In this document: in pieces, positions 17,718-27,555 of the stretch
How positions within the stretch are numbered: position 1 is the stretch's first letter
Layout: the number at the start of each line of letters is the position of its first letter
Origin: RUG11198 sp964600615
GTDB lineage: Bacteria > Bacillota_I > Bacilli_A > RF39 > UBA660
Assembly (NCBI GenBank): GCA_964600615.1
Contig: CAZRJK010000007.1
Coordinates: 1-64,000, forward strand
DNA length: 64,000 bases
Direction of reading: 5' to 3'
The notes under the pieces: generated by a model
Database searches by the model: none
What the model saw: the letters and a program-made list of their open reading frames with translations, nothing else
What the model was told of the DNA's origin: nothing
Position numbers and translations under genes: made by a program

Positions 17718-19388
17718 CTATTTATATGTAATAACATCATTTCCCACAATAGAAATAAGTTTATCAACATTACTATTAGTATATACATTATTATCTTTTT
17801 TTTCAATAACTTCTTCAATATAACTATATTTTTTTCCTTCTTTAATATCTGAAATATATTTTTCTTTTTCTCTCTCCCACTCATCAGTATTCAAAAAAAC
17901 AATATTATATTTTTCACAATAAAAATCAAATAACATCTCTTCAAACAAATCTAAATAATCATATAATCTATCAATTAAAGAATCATATTTAACACTAAAA
18001 ATAATATTATTATCACCAACAACCATTACATCCACATCATCAATAATTCCAATCAAAGAACCATATTTAGCACTATTAATACTATCCTTTAAATCAGACC
18101 ACCTAACCAAAAAATTCTCCTTATTAACCTTAGACGCAGTAGCAAAAGCATTATTTATTCTTATTTTCTTAATATCATCAGAAAAACTTTTTTTCATTTC
18201 TATTTTTTCATTCTCAACAATTACTTTATTATTTTCTTTCTCTACTTTTTCATTAATAATTATTTTATCATTATTAACAAATTTATTTTCTACCTTTATA
18301 TTATCATCATCCATCCTAAAAGAGTTAGAAATCTTAATTAAATTAGTAATTAAAATAATCAAAGGAAAACCAGAATTCTTCATTTGATTTAAAATATCAT
18401 TAAAATTAATAATTAAATCATAAACATTATCAATATCAAATAAATCAGCATTTTCAAGTATACTATCATATTTTAAACCATTAATACTTTTCACATTAGA
18501 ATCACACTTATAAATAAGCAAATCCTTTAAATAATCAACAAAATCACTAACAAATCTATCTAAATTAACACCATTTTTATTCAAATTTTCCACAAAAGAA
18601 ACAATATTACTAACATCATTATTTTTAATATAATTAAGAACATTACCTATCTCATCAAAAGAAACAACACCATTTAGTTTATAAACATCAGAAATATCAA
18701 TCTTACCATCTTTAAAACAAGATAACTGATCTAACATATTAATAGCATCCCTAAGTCCACCATCAGCAAGTCTTGCTATCTCATATAAAATAACATCATC
18801 TACTTTAATTTTTTCATTCTTACAAATATATTTTAGTCGATCAACAATCTCATCAGTAGTAAATTTTAAAAATTGAAACTTTTGGCATCTAGAAACAACA
18901 GTAGCAGGAATCTTATAAAATTCGGTAGTAGCTAAAATAAAAATAGCATGAGCAGGGGGTTCTTCTAAAGTTTTAAGTAATGCATTAAAAGCTTGCGTAG
19001 TAAGCATATGAACTTCATCTATAATATAAATCTTATATTTACCATAAGTAGGAACCAAATTAACTTTATCTCTAAGTTCCCTAATCTCATCAACACCATT
19101 ATTAGAAGCAGCATCTATCTCCACAACATCACTATTATTACTATTTAAACAACTATCACATTTTCCACAAGGAACACCATCTTTGCTTAATTTATTACAA
19201 TTAATCATTCTAGCTATAATCTTAGCCGTAGAAGTCTTTCCAGTTCCTCTAGGACCAGAAAACAAATAAGCATGTGAAATTTTATTATTTAATATCTCAT
19301 TTTTTATAATACTAGCAACTTCATTTTGACCAACAAAATCCTCAAAAGAAACAGGTCTATATTTTCTATACAAAGCTAAATAACTCAT
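17718..19388 (-). CDS. dnaX: DNA polymerase III gamma/tau subunit
   Basis: A 556-aa clamp-loader ATPase. It has YRKYRPVSFEDFVGQ, Walker A in FSGPRGTGKTSTAKI, the zinc-binding cysteines (CNKLSKDGVPCGKCDSC), IIDEVHML and NALLKTLEEPPAHAIF, plus an SRC finger. A low-complexity Asn/Lys-rich linker (about 365-410) precedes a C-terminal tau region. No frameshift slippage heptamer was evident, so a single product is likely. The SRP RNA gene is directly upstream, as in Bacillus. Confidence 0.97.
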   Translation of the reverse strand: MSYLALYRKYRPVSFEDFVGQNEVASIIKNEILNNKISHAYLFSGPRGTGKTSTAKIIARMINCNKLSKDGVPCGKCDSCLNSNNSDVVEIDAASNNGVDEIRELRDKVNLVPTYGKYKIYIIDEVHMLTTQAFNALLKTLEEPPAHAIFILATTEFYKIPATVVSRCQKFQFLKFTTDEIVDRLKYICKNEKIKVDDVILYEIARLADGGLRDAINMLDQLSCFKDGKIDISDVYKLNGVVSFDEIGNVLNYIKNNDVSNIVSFVENLNKNGVNLDRFVSDFVDYLKDLLIYKCDSNVKSINGLKYDSILENADLFDIDNVYDLIINFNDILNQMKNSGFPLIILITNLIKISNSFRMDDDNIKVENKFVNNDKIIINEKVEKENNKVIVENEKIEMKKSFSDDIKKIRINNAFATASKVNKENFLVRWSDLKDSINSAKYGSLIGIIDDVDVMVVGDNNIIFSVKYDSLIDRLYDYLDLFEEMLFDFYCEKYNIVFLNTDEWEREKEKYISDIKEGKKYSYIEEVIEKKDNNVYTNSNVDKLISIVGNDVITYK

Positions 19389-19501
19389 AAAACCACCACC
19401 AAAATCTTAATTTAATTATAACATAAAAACACAAACAAATAAACATAAAAATTATATAGCTTTAAATAAATAAACGTTCGTTTGCATTTTAAAACAAAAA
19501 A

Positions 19502-19578
19502 AAGATGCACACAATAAACTATGTTAAAGCTGCTATCTTCCAATCCTGACTTGGTTCCACAGCATTATTGTTGCATCA
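19502..19578 (-). ncRNA. ffs: signal recognition particle RNA (4.5S type)
   Basis: The apical hairpin contains the invariant Ffh-binding core: GTCAGG and AGCAGC strands around a GGAA tetraloop. The ends pair perfectly: GATGCA with TGCATC and CAATAA with TTATTG. A T run follows GTGCATC and would terminate transcription. At about 77 nt it is the minimal form; Bacillus scRNA, with its Alu domain, is about 270 nt. Location upstream of dnaX matches Bacillus scr. Confidence 0.92.
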
Positions 19579-19583
19579 ATAAA

Positions 19584-19612
19584 ATTTTAACACAAAATTT
19601 AATTAAAATCAA
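19584..19612 (-). promoter_or_regulatory. promoter of the SRP RNA gene
   Basis: On the minus strand TTGATT (19607-19612) is followed after 17 nt by TAAAAT (19584-19589), with TG just upstream of the -10. The predicted start near 19577 matches the closing stem of the RNA. Confidence 0.65.
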
Positions 19613-19771
19613 CTATAATTAAAAAATAATTTTTTAATAAAAATAATGATTAAAAAAGTGATATAAAATAAAATTAAAAACAAAAACTATTTTTTAGTTG
19701 CATAAACTCTACAAAAAACAAAATTTTGCATTTTTTTTATCACAAAATTATTAATTAGAGAATTAATTTAA

Positions 19772-19787
19772 TGTTCCACGTGAAACA
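19772..19787. promoter_or_regulatory. parS site 1
   Basis: TGTTCCACGTGAAACA differs at one base from the consensus TGTTTCACGTGAAACA. Flanking AATTTAA/TTAAATT extends the symmetry. ParB/Noc-type proteins bind this 16-mer to nucleate chromosome-segregation complexes. Confidence 0.9.
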
Positions 19788-19839
19788 TTAAATTAATATA
19801 TCAAATATGAAATAAATGTAAAAAAAATTATTTACTCTA

Positions 19840-19855
19840 TGTTTCACGTGAAACT
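19840..19855. promoter_or_regulatory. parS site 2
   Basis: TGTTTCACGTGAAACT matches the parS consensus in 15 of 16 positions (only the last base differs). Confidence 0.9.
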
Positions 19856-19964
19856 TCTTTATAAAGCCGCAAAAAGCAATATACATTTTTTCTATATCTA
19901 ATAATTCAAATAGAATCAATTTATATCAAAAGAAAATAAAAACACATAAATTAATTTAATATAA

Positions 19965-19980
19965 TGTTCCACGTGAAACA
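19965..19980. promoter_or_regulatory. parS site 3
   Basis: TGTTCCACGTGAAACA is identical to site 1. It lies 185 bp from that site. Confidence 0.9.
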
Positions 19981-20038
19981 TACTATATACAAATTAAAGT
20001 ATGAACATATCTATTTATAAATATTAAATCATAATTAA

Positions 20039-20054
20039 TGTTTCACGTGGAACT
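20039..20054. promoter_or_regulatory. parS site 4
   Basis: TGTTTCACGTGGAACT keeps the CACGTG centre with two changes in the right half. The rest of the 19389-20209 spacer holds only the SRP RNA, AT-rich sequence, and a palindrome at 20114-20134 (AACCAAAA/TTTTGGTT). Confidence 0.82.
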
Positions 20055-20180
20055 TTACACAAATCAATGATTTCCACAATTGCCCAAGATTTATTTTTTT
20101 ACAGCAAATAAAAAACCAAAATTAAATTTTGGTTAATATTTTGCGTAAAAAAAAGTTTTCCACAGTAAAAGCCAAAATAA

Positions 20181-20203
20181 AAAGAACTTTTCAAAGTTCT
20201 TTT
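20181..20203 (-). terminator. gyrA terminator
   Basis: AAAGAACTTT and AAAGTTCTTT form a 10-bp stem just past the gyrA stop, followed by a T-rich tract on the minus strand. It marks the end of the recF-gyrB-gyrA operon. Confidence 0.85.
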
Positions 20204-20209
20204 ATTACA

Positions 20210-22675
20210 CTATTCTAAATTTGATTCTTCAGAATCATCATTAGTTTGTTCATCTCTATCAATTATAGCAACTGTACTAACATATTGTCCTTCTCTTAAA
20301 TTAATAAGTCTGACTCCTTGAGTAACTCTACTTAAAGTTGATATTTGCGTTATATCTATTCTAATAACAATTCCCTCATCTGTAACAATTATTAAATCTT
20401 TATTATCACCTGAAACTACGTTGAATGAAACAATATCGCCGTTTTTCTCAGTTATATTTAAAGTCTTAACACCTTTTCCACCACGATTAGTAATTCTATA
20501 CTCACTAACAGGTGTTTTCTTTCCATAACCATTCTTAGTAATAACAAATACATCACAATCTTCTTTAACAACGTCCATATTAACGAGTTTTCCACCGTTA
20601 AGATCAATTCCCTTAACTCCACTAGCAGAACGTCCCATTACACGAACACAATCCTCGGCAAATCTAACCATTCTACCGTTATTAGACGCCATTAATATTT
20701 CACTCTCACCAGTAGTCTTATGAACTGAAATTAATTCATCATCATCTTTTAAGGTAATTGCCTTCTTACCAGTAGTTCTTATCTTATCAAACTCTTCTAT
20801 AGCAGTTCTCTTAACCAAACCGTCTCTAGTAGCAAATACTAAATATTTAATATCTTCTTCTCTATTTAATTTCAAAATAGAAGTTACTTTTTCCCCACTA
20901 TCTAAATTAAGAAGATTAACTAAAGGAATTCCCTTAGATTGACGACTAAATTCAGGAACTTCATATCCTTTTAGTCTAAATACTCTTCCTTTACTAGTAA
21001 AGAACATAATATCATCATGTGAACTAGCATTAATTATAGTTTCCACAAAATCCTCTTCATTAGTAGACATACCTTTAACTCCAACTCCACCACGATTTTG
21101 AGTTTTATAAACATCAACAGCCATTCTCTTAATATAACCCTTATTTGTCATAGTCAAAACTGAGTTTTCCACAGGTATCAAAGATTCATCATCAATAAAG
21201 TCTATAGCAGACATATCAATATAAGTTCTTCTTTCATCTGCATATTTCTCTTTTATTTCTAACATCTCTTTCTTAATTACTTCAAAAATCTTTTCCTCAT
21301 GTGCAAGAATATCTTCTAACTCAGCTACCATTTGTAATAATTCAGCAATTTCGTCCTCAATCTTAGACTTTTCTAATCCAGTAAGTCTCTTCAACCTCAT
21401 TTCCAAAATTGCTTGTGCTTGAGCCTGAGAAAGGCCAAATTCGGCAATCAATCCATTTTGAGCTATCTCATCAGTTTCTGATTCTCTAATAATACTAATA
21501 ACCTTATCAATATTATCTAAAGAAATCTTTAAACCTTCTAATATATGTAATCTCTCTTTATATTTCTTTAAATCAAATTGACATCTTCTATAAATAACAT
21601 TTCTTTGATGCTCTATATATTTTTCTAATATAGATCTTAATCCTAAAGTTCTAGGACTACCATCAACTAACATCAAGAAATTAATACCATATGAAGTTTG
21701 TAATTGAGTATGTTTATACAAATTATTCAAAACAACATTAGAATTAGCTTCTTTCTTAACATCAATAACAATCTTAATTCCCTCTAATGCTGATTCATCA
21801 CTTAAATTAGAAATACCATCTAAAACTTTATCCCTAACCAATTCACCTATTCTAGTTATCAAAGCTTTTTTATTAATCTGATAAGGTAACTCAGTGATAA
21901 TTATTCTTTCTTTTCCATGATGTTCCTCAATTTCAGCTCTACCACGAATAGTAATAGTTCCTCTACCAGTCTCATAAGCTCTTCTAATACCACTATTTCC
22001 TAAAATAATACCAGCAGTAGGAAAATCAGGCCCTTTAACATACTGCATTAACTCTTCAACAGTAATATCATTATTATCAATATAAGCAACACATGCATCA
22101 ATTACTTCACCTAAATTATGAGGTGGAATATTAGTAGCCATACCAACAGCAATTCCCATATTACCATTAACTAAAATATTAGGAAATCTACTAGGTAAAA
22201 CTACTGGTTCTTTTCTTTGACCATCATAGTTAGGTTCAAAATCCACAGTTTCTTTCTGTAAATCTTTTAATAATTCTATAGAAATTTTAGCAAGTCTAGC
22301 TTCAGTATAACGAGAAGCAGCAGCTCCAAAACCATCTATTGAACCAAAATTACCATGCCCATCAACCAAGCAATGCCTATAAGTAAAATCTTGAGCCATT
22401 CTAACCATTGTATCATATATAGCAGAGTCGCCATGTGGATGATAATGACCCATAACTGCACCAACAGCATTAGCACTCTTCTGATATTTCTTATCTGGAG
22501 TCATACCTTCTTCATATAAAGTATATAAAACCCTTCTATGAACAGGTTTCAAACCATCCCTAACATCAGGAATAGCTCTTGCAACAATAACACTCATTGA
22601 ATAATCAAGAAAAGATGTTTTCATCTCCCCAACAATATCAACACTTACTTTCTTATCATTTAACTCTTCTTGCAT
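20210..22675 (-). CDS. gyrA: DNA gyrase subunit A
   Basis: An 821-aa type II topoisomerase subunit. Near the N terminus is the quinolone-resistance region HYHPHGDSAIYDTMVRMAQ, followed by the catalytic Tyr in ASRYTEARLA. The central coiled coil and the C-terminal beta-pinwheel with the GyrA box QNRGGVGVKG are present. At the quinolone positions it has Ser and Tyr (GDSAIYD), not a classical Ser substitution. It lies 11 bp after gyrB. Confidence 0.98.
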   Translation of the reverse strand: MQEELNDKKVSVDIVGEMKTSFLDYSMSVIVARAIPDVRDGLKPVHRRVLYTLYEEGMTPDKKYQKSANAVGAVMGHYHPHGDSAIYDTMVRMAQDFTYRHCLVDGHGNFGSIDGFGAAASRYTEARLAKISIELLKDLQKETVDFEPNYDGQRKEPVVLPSRFPNILVNGNMGIAVGMATNIPPHNLGEVIDACVAYIDNNDITVEELMQYVKGPDFPTAGIILGNSGIRRAYETGRGTITIRGRAEIEEHHGKERIIITELPYQINKKALITRIGELVRDKVLDGISNLSDESALEGIKIVIDVKKEANSNVVLNNLYKHTQLQTSYGINFLMLVDGSPRTLGLRSILEKYIEHQRNVIYRRCQFDLKKYKERLHILEGLKISLDNIDKVISIIRESETDEIAQNGLIAEFGLSQAQAQAILEMRLKRLTGLEKSKIEDEIAELLQMVAELEDILAHEEKIFEVIKKEMLEIKEKYADERRTYIDMSAIDFIDDESLIPVENSVLTMTNKGYIKRMAVDVYKTQNRGGVGVKGMSTNEEDFVETIINASSHDDIMFFTSKGRVFRLKGYEVPEFSRQSKGIPLVNLLNLDSGEKVTSILKLNREEDIKYLVFATRDGLVKRTAIEEFDKIRTTGKKAITLKDDDELISVHKTTGESEILMASNNGRMVRFAEDCVRVMGRSASGVKGIDLNGGKLVNMDVVKEDCDVFVITKNGYGKKTPVSEYRITNRGGKGVKTLNITEKNGDIVSFNVVSGDNKDLIIVTDEGIVIRIDITQISTLSRVTQGVRLINLREGQYVSTVAIIDRDEQTNDDSEESNLE

Positions 22676-22686
22676 AAAAACACCTC

Positions 22687-24600
22687 CTATATATCAAGAT
22701 TTAATACATTCAAAGCATTATCTTCAATAAATTTTCTTCTAGGTTCCACTTCTTCACCCATAAGAAGTTGAAATATCTCATCAGCTGCCATAGCATCATC
22801 CATCGTAATCTGCTTCAAAGTTCTTTGCTGTATTCCCATTGTAGTTGCCCTTAATTCCTCAGGATCCATCTCTCCTAAACCTTTCATTCTACCAATTTCA
22901 TACTTAGTATTAGGAGGTAATGATTCTAAATATTCATCCCTCTCCATTTCATCCAAAACATATTTAATCGTTTTTCCATGCTTAATTGAATAAAGAGGAG
23001 GTTGAGCAGCATATATATGCCCCCCATCAATAAGAGGTCTAAAATACCTATAAAATAGCGTTAGAAGCAACGTTCTAATATGAGCACCATCAACATCAGC
23101 ATCAGTCATAATAATAATTTTATAATATCTCAACTTATTAATATCAAACTCTTCTCCAATACCAGTACCCAAAGCCGTAATCATAGTTCTAATCTCTTCA
23201 TTAGCTAAAACTCTATCAATTCTAGCTTTTTCTACATTAAGAATCTTACCTCTAATAGGTAAAATAGCTTGAGTAATAGGATCTCTACCACTAACAGCAG
23301 AACCAGCAGCAGAATCTCCCTCGACTATAAACATCTCTGATATAGTTGCATCACTAGAAGAACAATCAGTAAGTTTTCCCCAGAAATTACTAACTTCCAA
23401 ACCACCTTTTCTTCTAGTAAGTTCTCTAGCCCTCTTAGCAGCAACTCTTGCTCTAGCTGCTGTATTTGCTTTTTCCACAATTATCCTTGCATCATTAGGA
23501 TGTTCTAATAAAAATCTTTCAAAGTCACGAGCAAATATACTAGAAGCAACTTTTCTAACCTCACTATTACCTAATTTAGTCTTAGTTTGCCCCTCAAATT
23601 GTGGTTCAGGAACCTTAGCAGATATAATCATACTAATACCTTCCCTAACATCATCACCACTTAAAGGTTCATCATTATCCTTAACTAACTTATTTTGCTT
23701 AGCATAATTATTAATAATTCTCGTTAAACTATTCTTAACACCATCCTCATGTGTACCACCTTCAGGAGTAATAATATTATTAACAAAAGAATAAATAACA
23801 GGATTATAACCATCATTATATTGCAAAGCTACCTCAATAGAAATATCGTTTTCCACACCCTCTACATAAATAATATCATCATGTATAGGAGTCTTATTCC
23901 TATTAACATAAGAAACAAACTCCTTGATACCACCTTCATAAACAAAAGTATCAGTTTGATTATTTCTATCATCCATAAGAATAATTCTCAATCCTTTATT
24001 AAGAAAAGCCAATTCCCTAGCCCTAGTCTTTAAAGTATCATAATCAAAAACAGTAGTTTCAGTAAATATCTCAGGATCAGGCATAAAAGATACTGTAGTA
24101 CCAGTCCTATCCTCACTACATTCGCCAACAACAGTTAAAGGCTGTACAGTCTTACCACCATCAGCAAACTTAATATTATGGACCTTCCCATGCTTATAAA
24201 CAGTAACTTCTACCCATTTAGATAAAGCATTAACAACAGAAGCACCTACACCATGTAATCCACCGGAAACTTTATATCCGCCACCACCAAATTTACCACC
24301 AGCATGTAGTACAGTATACACAGTTTCTACAGTAGATAAACCAGTTTTAGGATGTATCTCAACAGGAATTCCTCTACCATCATCCTTAACAGTAACAGAA
24401 CCATCTTTATTTATGGTTATTTCAATATCATCACAATATCCAGCTAAAGCCTCATCAATAGCATTATCCACAATCTCCCATACTAAATGATGAAGACCTC
24501 TAGAACTAGTAGTACCAATATACATACCAGGTCTTTTTCTAACAGCTTCTAACCCCTCTAATACTTGAATATCCGAAGCTTCATAATGTTCATTATTCAT
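22687..24600 (-). CDS. gyrB: DNA gyrase subunit B
   Basis: A 637-aa ATPase subunit. The GHKL motifs are EIVDNAIDEALAG and DDGRGIPV plus GLHGVGASVVNALS. The Toprim part has FIVEGDSAAGSA and MTDADVDGAHIRTLLL. It overlaps the 3' end of recF by 8 nt and is followed closely by gyrA, giving a recF-gyrB-gyrA operon. Confidence 0.98.
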   Translation of the reverse strand: MNNEHYEASDIQVLEGLEAVRKRPGMYIGTTSSRGLHHLVWEIVDNAIDEALAGYCDDIEITINKDGSVTVKDDGRGIPVEIHPKTGLSTVETVYTVLHAGGKFGGGGYKVSGGLHGVGASVVNALSKWVEVTVYKHGKVHNIKFADGGKTVQPLTVVGECSEDRTGTTVSFMPDPEIFTETTVFDYDTLKTRARELAFLNKGLRIILMDDRNNQTDTFVYEGGIKEFVSYVNRNKTPIHDDIIYVEGVENDISIEVALQYNDGYNPVIYSFVNNIITPEGGTHEDGVKNSLTRIINNYAKQNKLVKDNDEPLSGDDVREGISMIISAKVPEPQFEGQTKTKLGNSEVRKVASSIFARDFERFLLEHPNDARIIVEKANTAARARVAAKRARELTRRKGGLEVSNFWGKLTDCSSSDATISEMFIVEGDSAAGSAVSGRDPITQAILPIRGKILNVEKARIDRVLANEEIRTMITALGTGIGEEFDINKLRYYKIIIMTDADVDGAHIRTLLLTLFYRYFRPLIDGGHIYAAQPPLYSIKHGKTIKYVLDEMERDEYLESLPPNTKYEIGRMKGLGEMDPEELRATTMGIQQRTLKQITMDDAMAADEIFQLLMGEEVEPRRKFIEDNALNVLNLDI

Positions 24601-25723
24601 GTCTCTTACCTTCCTTCTCTAAAACATTAATCTTACCATCACTAACATTAAATATCTTAGCGTTCTTAACTAAAGAACTATCAATCATATTTAAATCAGT
24701 AGTAGTAATAATTGTTTGTACATCATCAATTATATATTTTATTAATCTATTTCTCTTTTCTATATCTAACTCACTAAATATATCATCCAGTAATAATATA
24801 GGATAATCACCAGTAATATCTTTAATATTATATAATTCAGATATCTTTAAAGCTAATATAGAAGACCTACATTGCCCTTGCGATCCATATAAAGATAAGT
24901 TTTTATCTCCTAAAAAAAACGCATAATCATCCCTATGAGGACCAATCAAAGTCATCCCATATAACTTATCCCTTAAATAATTATCTTTTAATTTCTTAAC
25001 AAAATTATCTTTCATAATTTCTTTATTTTCATAAATATCAATACTATTAATATATTTTAAAGATAATTCCTTATCACCAGTAAGTTCATAATAAATATCA
25101 CTAATATAATTATTTAAAAAATTAATAAACTTATTTCTTTCTAAAGTAATATCCACAGCTAATGTGGAAAAACTATCATCTAGTACCTTTAAATAATAAT
25201 CATTACTAACATTTATATCATTAATAGATTTAAGAAATTGATTTCTTTTCTTAAGTATTGCATTATATTTCTGAAGCAATTTAACATAATTATTAGAAAC
25301 CTGACTAATTTCAACATTAAAATACTTTCTTCTAACAGCAGGACTATCCTTAATTAAAGAAATATCTAATGGACTAAATAAAACATATTTAATATTTGAA
25401 ACATAATCAATATATTTCTTTATTTCAATACCATTAATCTTTAATTTCTTAACACTATTAGAGAAACTAATAAAATAATTATTCTTATTATTATCAATCT
25501 CTACTTCAGTCTGAAGAATAGCAACTTCTTCACCATCACTTATTAAATTTTCATCCTTAACATTCAAATAAGATTTAGTAAGAGCTAAAACAACAATAGA
25601 TTCTAATAAATTTGATTTTCCTTGAGCATTATTTCCTATAAAAATATTCAATTTACTAGATAAATCAATATCTAATTCACTATAATTTCTAAAATTTTCC
25701 AATTTTAAATTTTTAACTATCAT
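24593..25723 (-). CDS. recF: DNA replication and repair protein RecF
   Basis: A 376-aa SMC-like ATPase that helps load RecA at gaps. It has LKLENFRNYSELDIDL, Walker A GNNAQGKSNLLESI, the signature YGSQGQCRSSILALKISE, and Walker B PILLLDDIFSELD. The small S4-domain gene yaaA, normally between dnaN and recF in Bacilli, is not present; comK takes that position. Confidence 0.96.
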   Translation of the reverse strand: MIVKNLKLENFRNYSELDIDLSSKLNIFIGNNAQGKSNLLESIVVLALTKSYLNVKDENLISDGEEVAILQTEVEIDNNKNNYFISFSNSVKKLKINGIEIKKYIDYVSNIKYVLFSPLDISLIKDSPAVRRKYFNVEISQVSNNYVKLLQKYNAILKKRNQFLKSINDINVSNDYYLKVLDDSFSTLAVDITLERNKFINFLNNYISDIYYELTGDKELSLKYINSIDIYENKEIMKDNFVKKLKDNYLRDKLYGMTLIGPHRDDYAFFLGDKNLSLYGSQGQCRSSILALKISELYNIKDITGDYPILLLDDIFSELDIEKRNRLIKYIIDDVQTIITTTDLNMIDSSLVKNAKIFNVSDGKINVLEKEGKRHE

Positions 25724-25836
25724 AATTTTTCAAAATACTCAAAAAAATCACCACACTTAATTCCATATTAAGTACTTTAATTATACCATAAATTCCTTAT
25801 TTTTAAAAGAAAAATAACCATAAAATAACAAAAAAA

Positions 25837-25862
25837 GTGAAAAAAACAACTTATTTTTCACT
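25837..25862 (-). terminator. comK terminator
   Basis: GTGAAAAA and TTTTTCAC pair across the comK stop codon, followed by a seven-T run on the minus strand. It separates comK from recF, so recF needs read-through or its own promoter. Confidence 0.7.
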
Positions 25863-26327
25863 CTGATTAGAATATATTTTTCTTTTATTAATTATAGCCT
25901 CTAATTTTATACATCTAATAATCTGATTATCAATAATATTATACTTAACTAACAAATTAATATTATTATTTTGTTTAAAATATAACATCGTATTTTTATT
26001 ATCAATCTTAGTATACTTCAATAAATTATTATAAGAAATCCAAACATTTTTATTATTCCTATAAGAAGAAGTAGGAAAAAATATTAAACTCTGACTATCT
26101 TCCACAATAATAGGTAATTTCATCTCACAATTTATTAAATGTTTAGTACCTTCCTTTCTACCTTCTAAAGAACTACCAAAATATAAACAACTATTCTTAA
26201 TAATCTGATTAACATCCATATTAACTATAAAAACATCATCATATTCATAGACTTTACTCTTATTAGTATCAATTGGCATAATAACCAAAGTCTCATAATT
26301 AACAATATACTCTTCTATTTCTCTCAT
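25851..26327 (-). CDS. comK: ComK-family competence transcription factor
   Basis: A 158-aa protein resembling ComK, the master activator of DNA-uptake genes in Bacillus. Shared features in order are VFIVNMDVNQIIKNSCLYFG, the diagnostic SSLEGRKEGTKHL, LPIIVEDSQSLIFFPTSSY, NVWISYNNLLKY, and IIDNQIIRCIKLEAII. It is shorter at the C terminus than Bacillus ComK (192 aa), lacking the last 25 or so residues implicated in activation and degradation there. The ATG at 26327 follows AAGGGGGAT; further upstream codons are unlikely. It lies between dnaN and recF and has terminators on both sides, so it is probably its own unit. Confidence 0.85.
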   Translation of the reverse strand: MREIEEYIVNYETLVIMPIDTNKSKVYEYDDVFIVNMDVNQIIKNSCLYFGSSLEGRKEGTKHLINCEMKLPIIVEDSQSLIFFPTSSYRNNKNVWISYNNLLKYTKIDNKNTMLYFKQNNNINLLVKYNIIDNQIIRCIKLEAIINKRKIYSNQSEK

Positions 26328-26420
26328 AATATCCCCCTTAATCACATTAATCCGTGACAAATAAATTAAATCATACAAAAATGTAGAAAAATGTCGGATA
26401 TTGTCAAAAAATAAAAAAAA

Positions 26421-26439
26421 ATTAACCAAAATGGTTAAT
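26421..26439 (-). terminator. dnaN terminator
   Basis: ATTAACCA and TGGTTAAT form an 8-bp stem right after the dnaN stop, followed by nine T on the minus strand. It isolates comK from the dnaA-dnaN transcript. Confidence 0.8.
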
Positions 26440-27555
26440 TTAATATGTCTTAATTGGCAAAACTAACTGAATTAAACTATCATCTTTATCAGATTTTATA
26501 ATAATAGGACTACTATCATTATTCATATATAAAGTCACTTTATCCACATCAAAACTCTTAACAGCATCCAACATATATTTAGAACTAAAAGATATAGTTA
26601 TTTCATCATTACTCTTAACACTCATCTTCTCTTCTACTTTACCAATTTCAGGAGAATTTGAAGAAATAATTAATTCCTTACTCTCTAATTGCAACTTAAT
26701 AGTATTCTTATCCCTATCAGAAGTAAGTAACGAAGCCCTATCAATCATTTCAAAAAGACCTATACAACTACATTCCACACTTACACTAAAATCATCAGGA
26801 ATAATAGAAGAAGTAGCAGGATAAGTACCAGATAACAATCTAGATAAGAAGAATATATTCTTATATTTAAATAAAATTTTATTTTCAAACAAATGTAATT
26901 CAATATTTCCCTTACTCTCATCCATAATCTTAGATAACTCTAATAAATTTTTACCTGGAATAACTATATTAATAGCATTATCAAAACTTCTATCTAATTC
27001 CACAGTCTTTCTAGCTAATCTATAAGAATCAGTAGCAATAACCTCCATTATATTATTTTCAATCCTAAAACTAATACCAGTAAGTAATGGTCTAGTTTCA
27101 TTCTGCGAAGTAGCAAAAAAAGTCTGATTAATAATCTTTTTAAATAAACTGATATCAAGTAAAAGTGGTTCTTTAGTTTCATCTAAATCCAAATTAGGAA
27201 ATTCAGAAGGATTAATACCATTTAAACTAAATTCAGTATTAGCCGTACTTACAATCATCTTATAACCATCCAACACTTCAATAATAATATCAGTATTAGG
27301 CAGTTTCTTAATTATCTCAACAATATATTTACCACCAATAACTACACTACCCAACTCTTCTACTTTCTCTATTTTATCATTAGGAATAAAACATCTAATA
27401 GATATATCCGTATCACTAGCAGATAAATATAAACCATCTTTCTTCATATCAAATTTAATACCTGTTAATATAGGAATTAAATTTCTAGGAGATATAGCCC
27501 TAGAAGTATGATTTAACCCTTCTAATAAAATTTCTTGTTTGATAATAAATTTCAT
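26440..27555 (-). CDS. dnaN: DNA polymerase III beta sliding clamp
   Basis: A 371-aa ring clamp of three similar domains. Typical features are MKFIIKQEILLEGLNHTSRA with ISPRNLIPILTGI, FATSQNETRPLLTGI, ATDSYRLARK, and the C-terminal VLPIKTY. Its start codon overlaps the stop of an upstream 10-codon mini-ORF created by a tandem duplication. Confidence 0.98.
   Translation of the reverse strand: MKFIIKQEILLEGLNHTSRAISPRNLIPILTGIKFDMKKDGLYLSASDTDISIRCFIPNDKIEKVEELGSVVIGGKYIVEIIKKLPNTDIIIEVLDGYKMIVSTANTEFSLNGINPSEFPNLDLDETKEPLLLDISLFKKIINQTFFATSQNETRPLLTGISFRIENNIMEVIATDSYRLARKTVELDRSFDNAINIVIPGKNLLELSKIMDESKGNIELHLFENKILFKYKNIFFLSRLLSGTYPATSSIIPDDFSVSVECSCIGLFEMIDRASLLTSDRDKNTIKLQLESKELIISSNSPEIGKVEEKMSVKSNDEITISFSSKYMLDAVKSFDVDKVTLYMNNDSSPIIIKSDKDDSLIQLVLPIKTY

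Noticed and set aside
19480..19495. LexA (SOS) box near AAACGTTCGTTTGC
   Set aside because: Only one CGAAC half-site is present and the spacing to a second half is missing.
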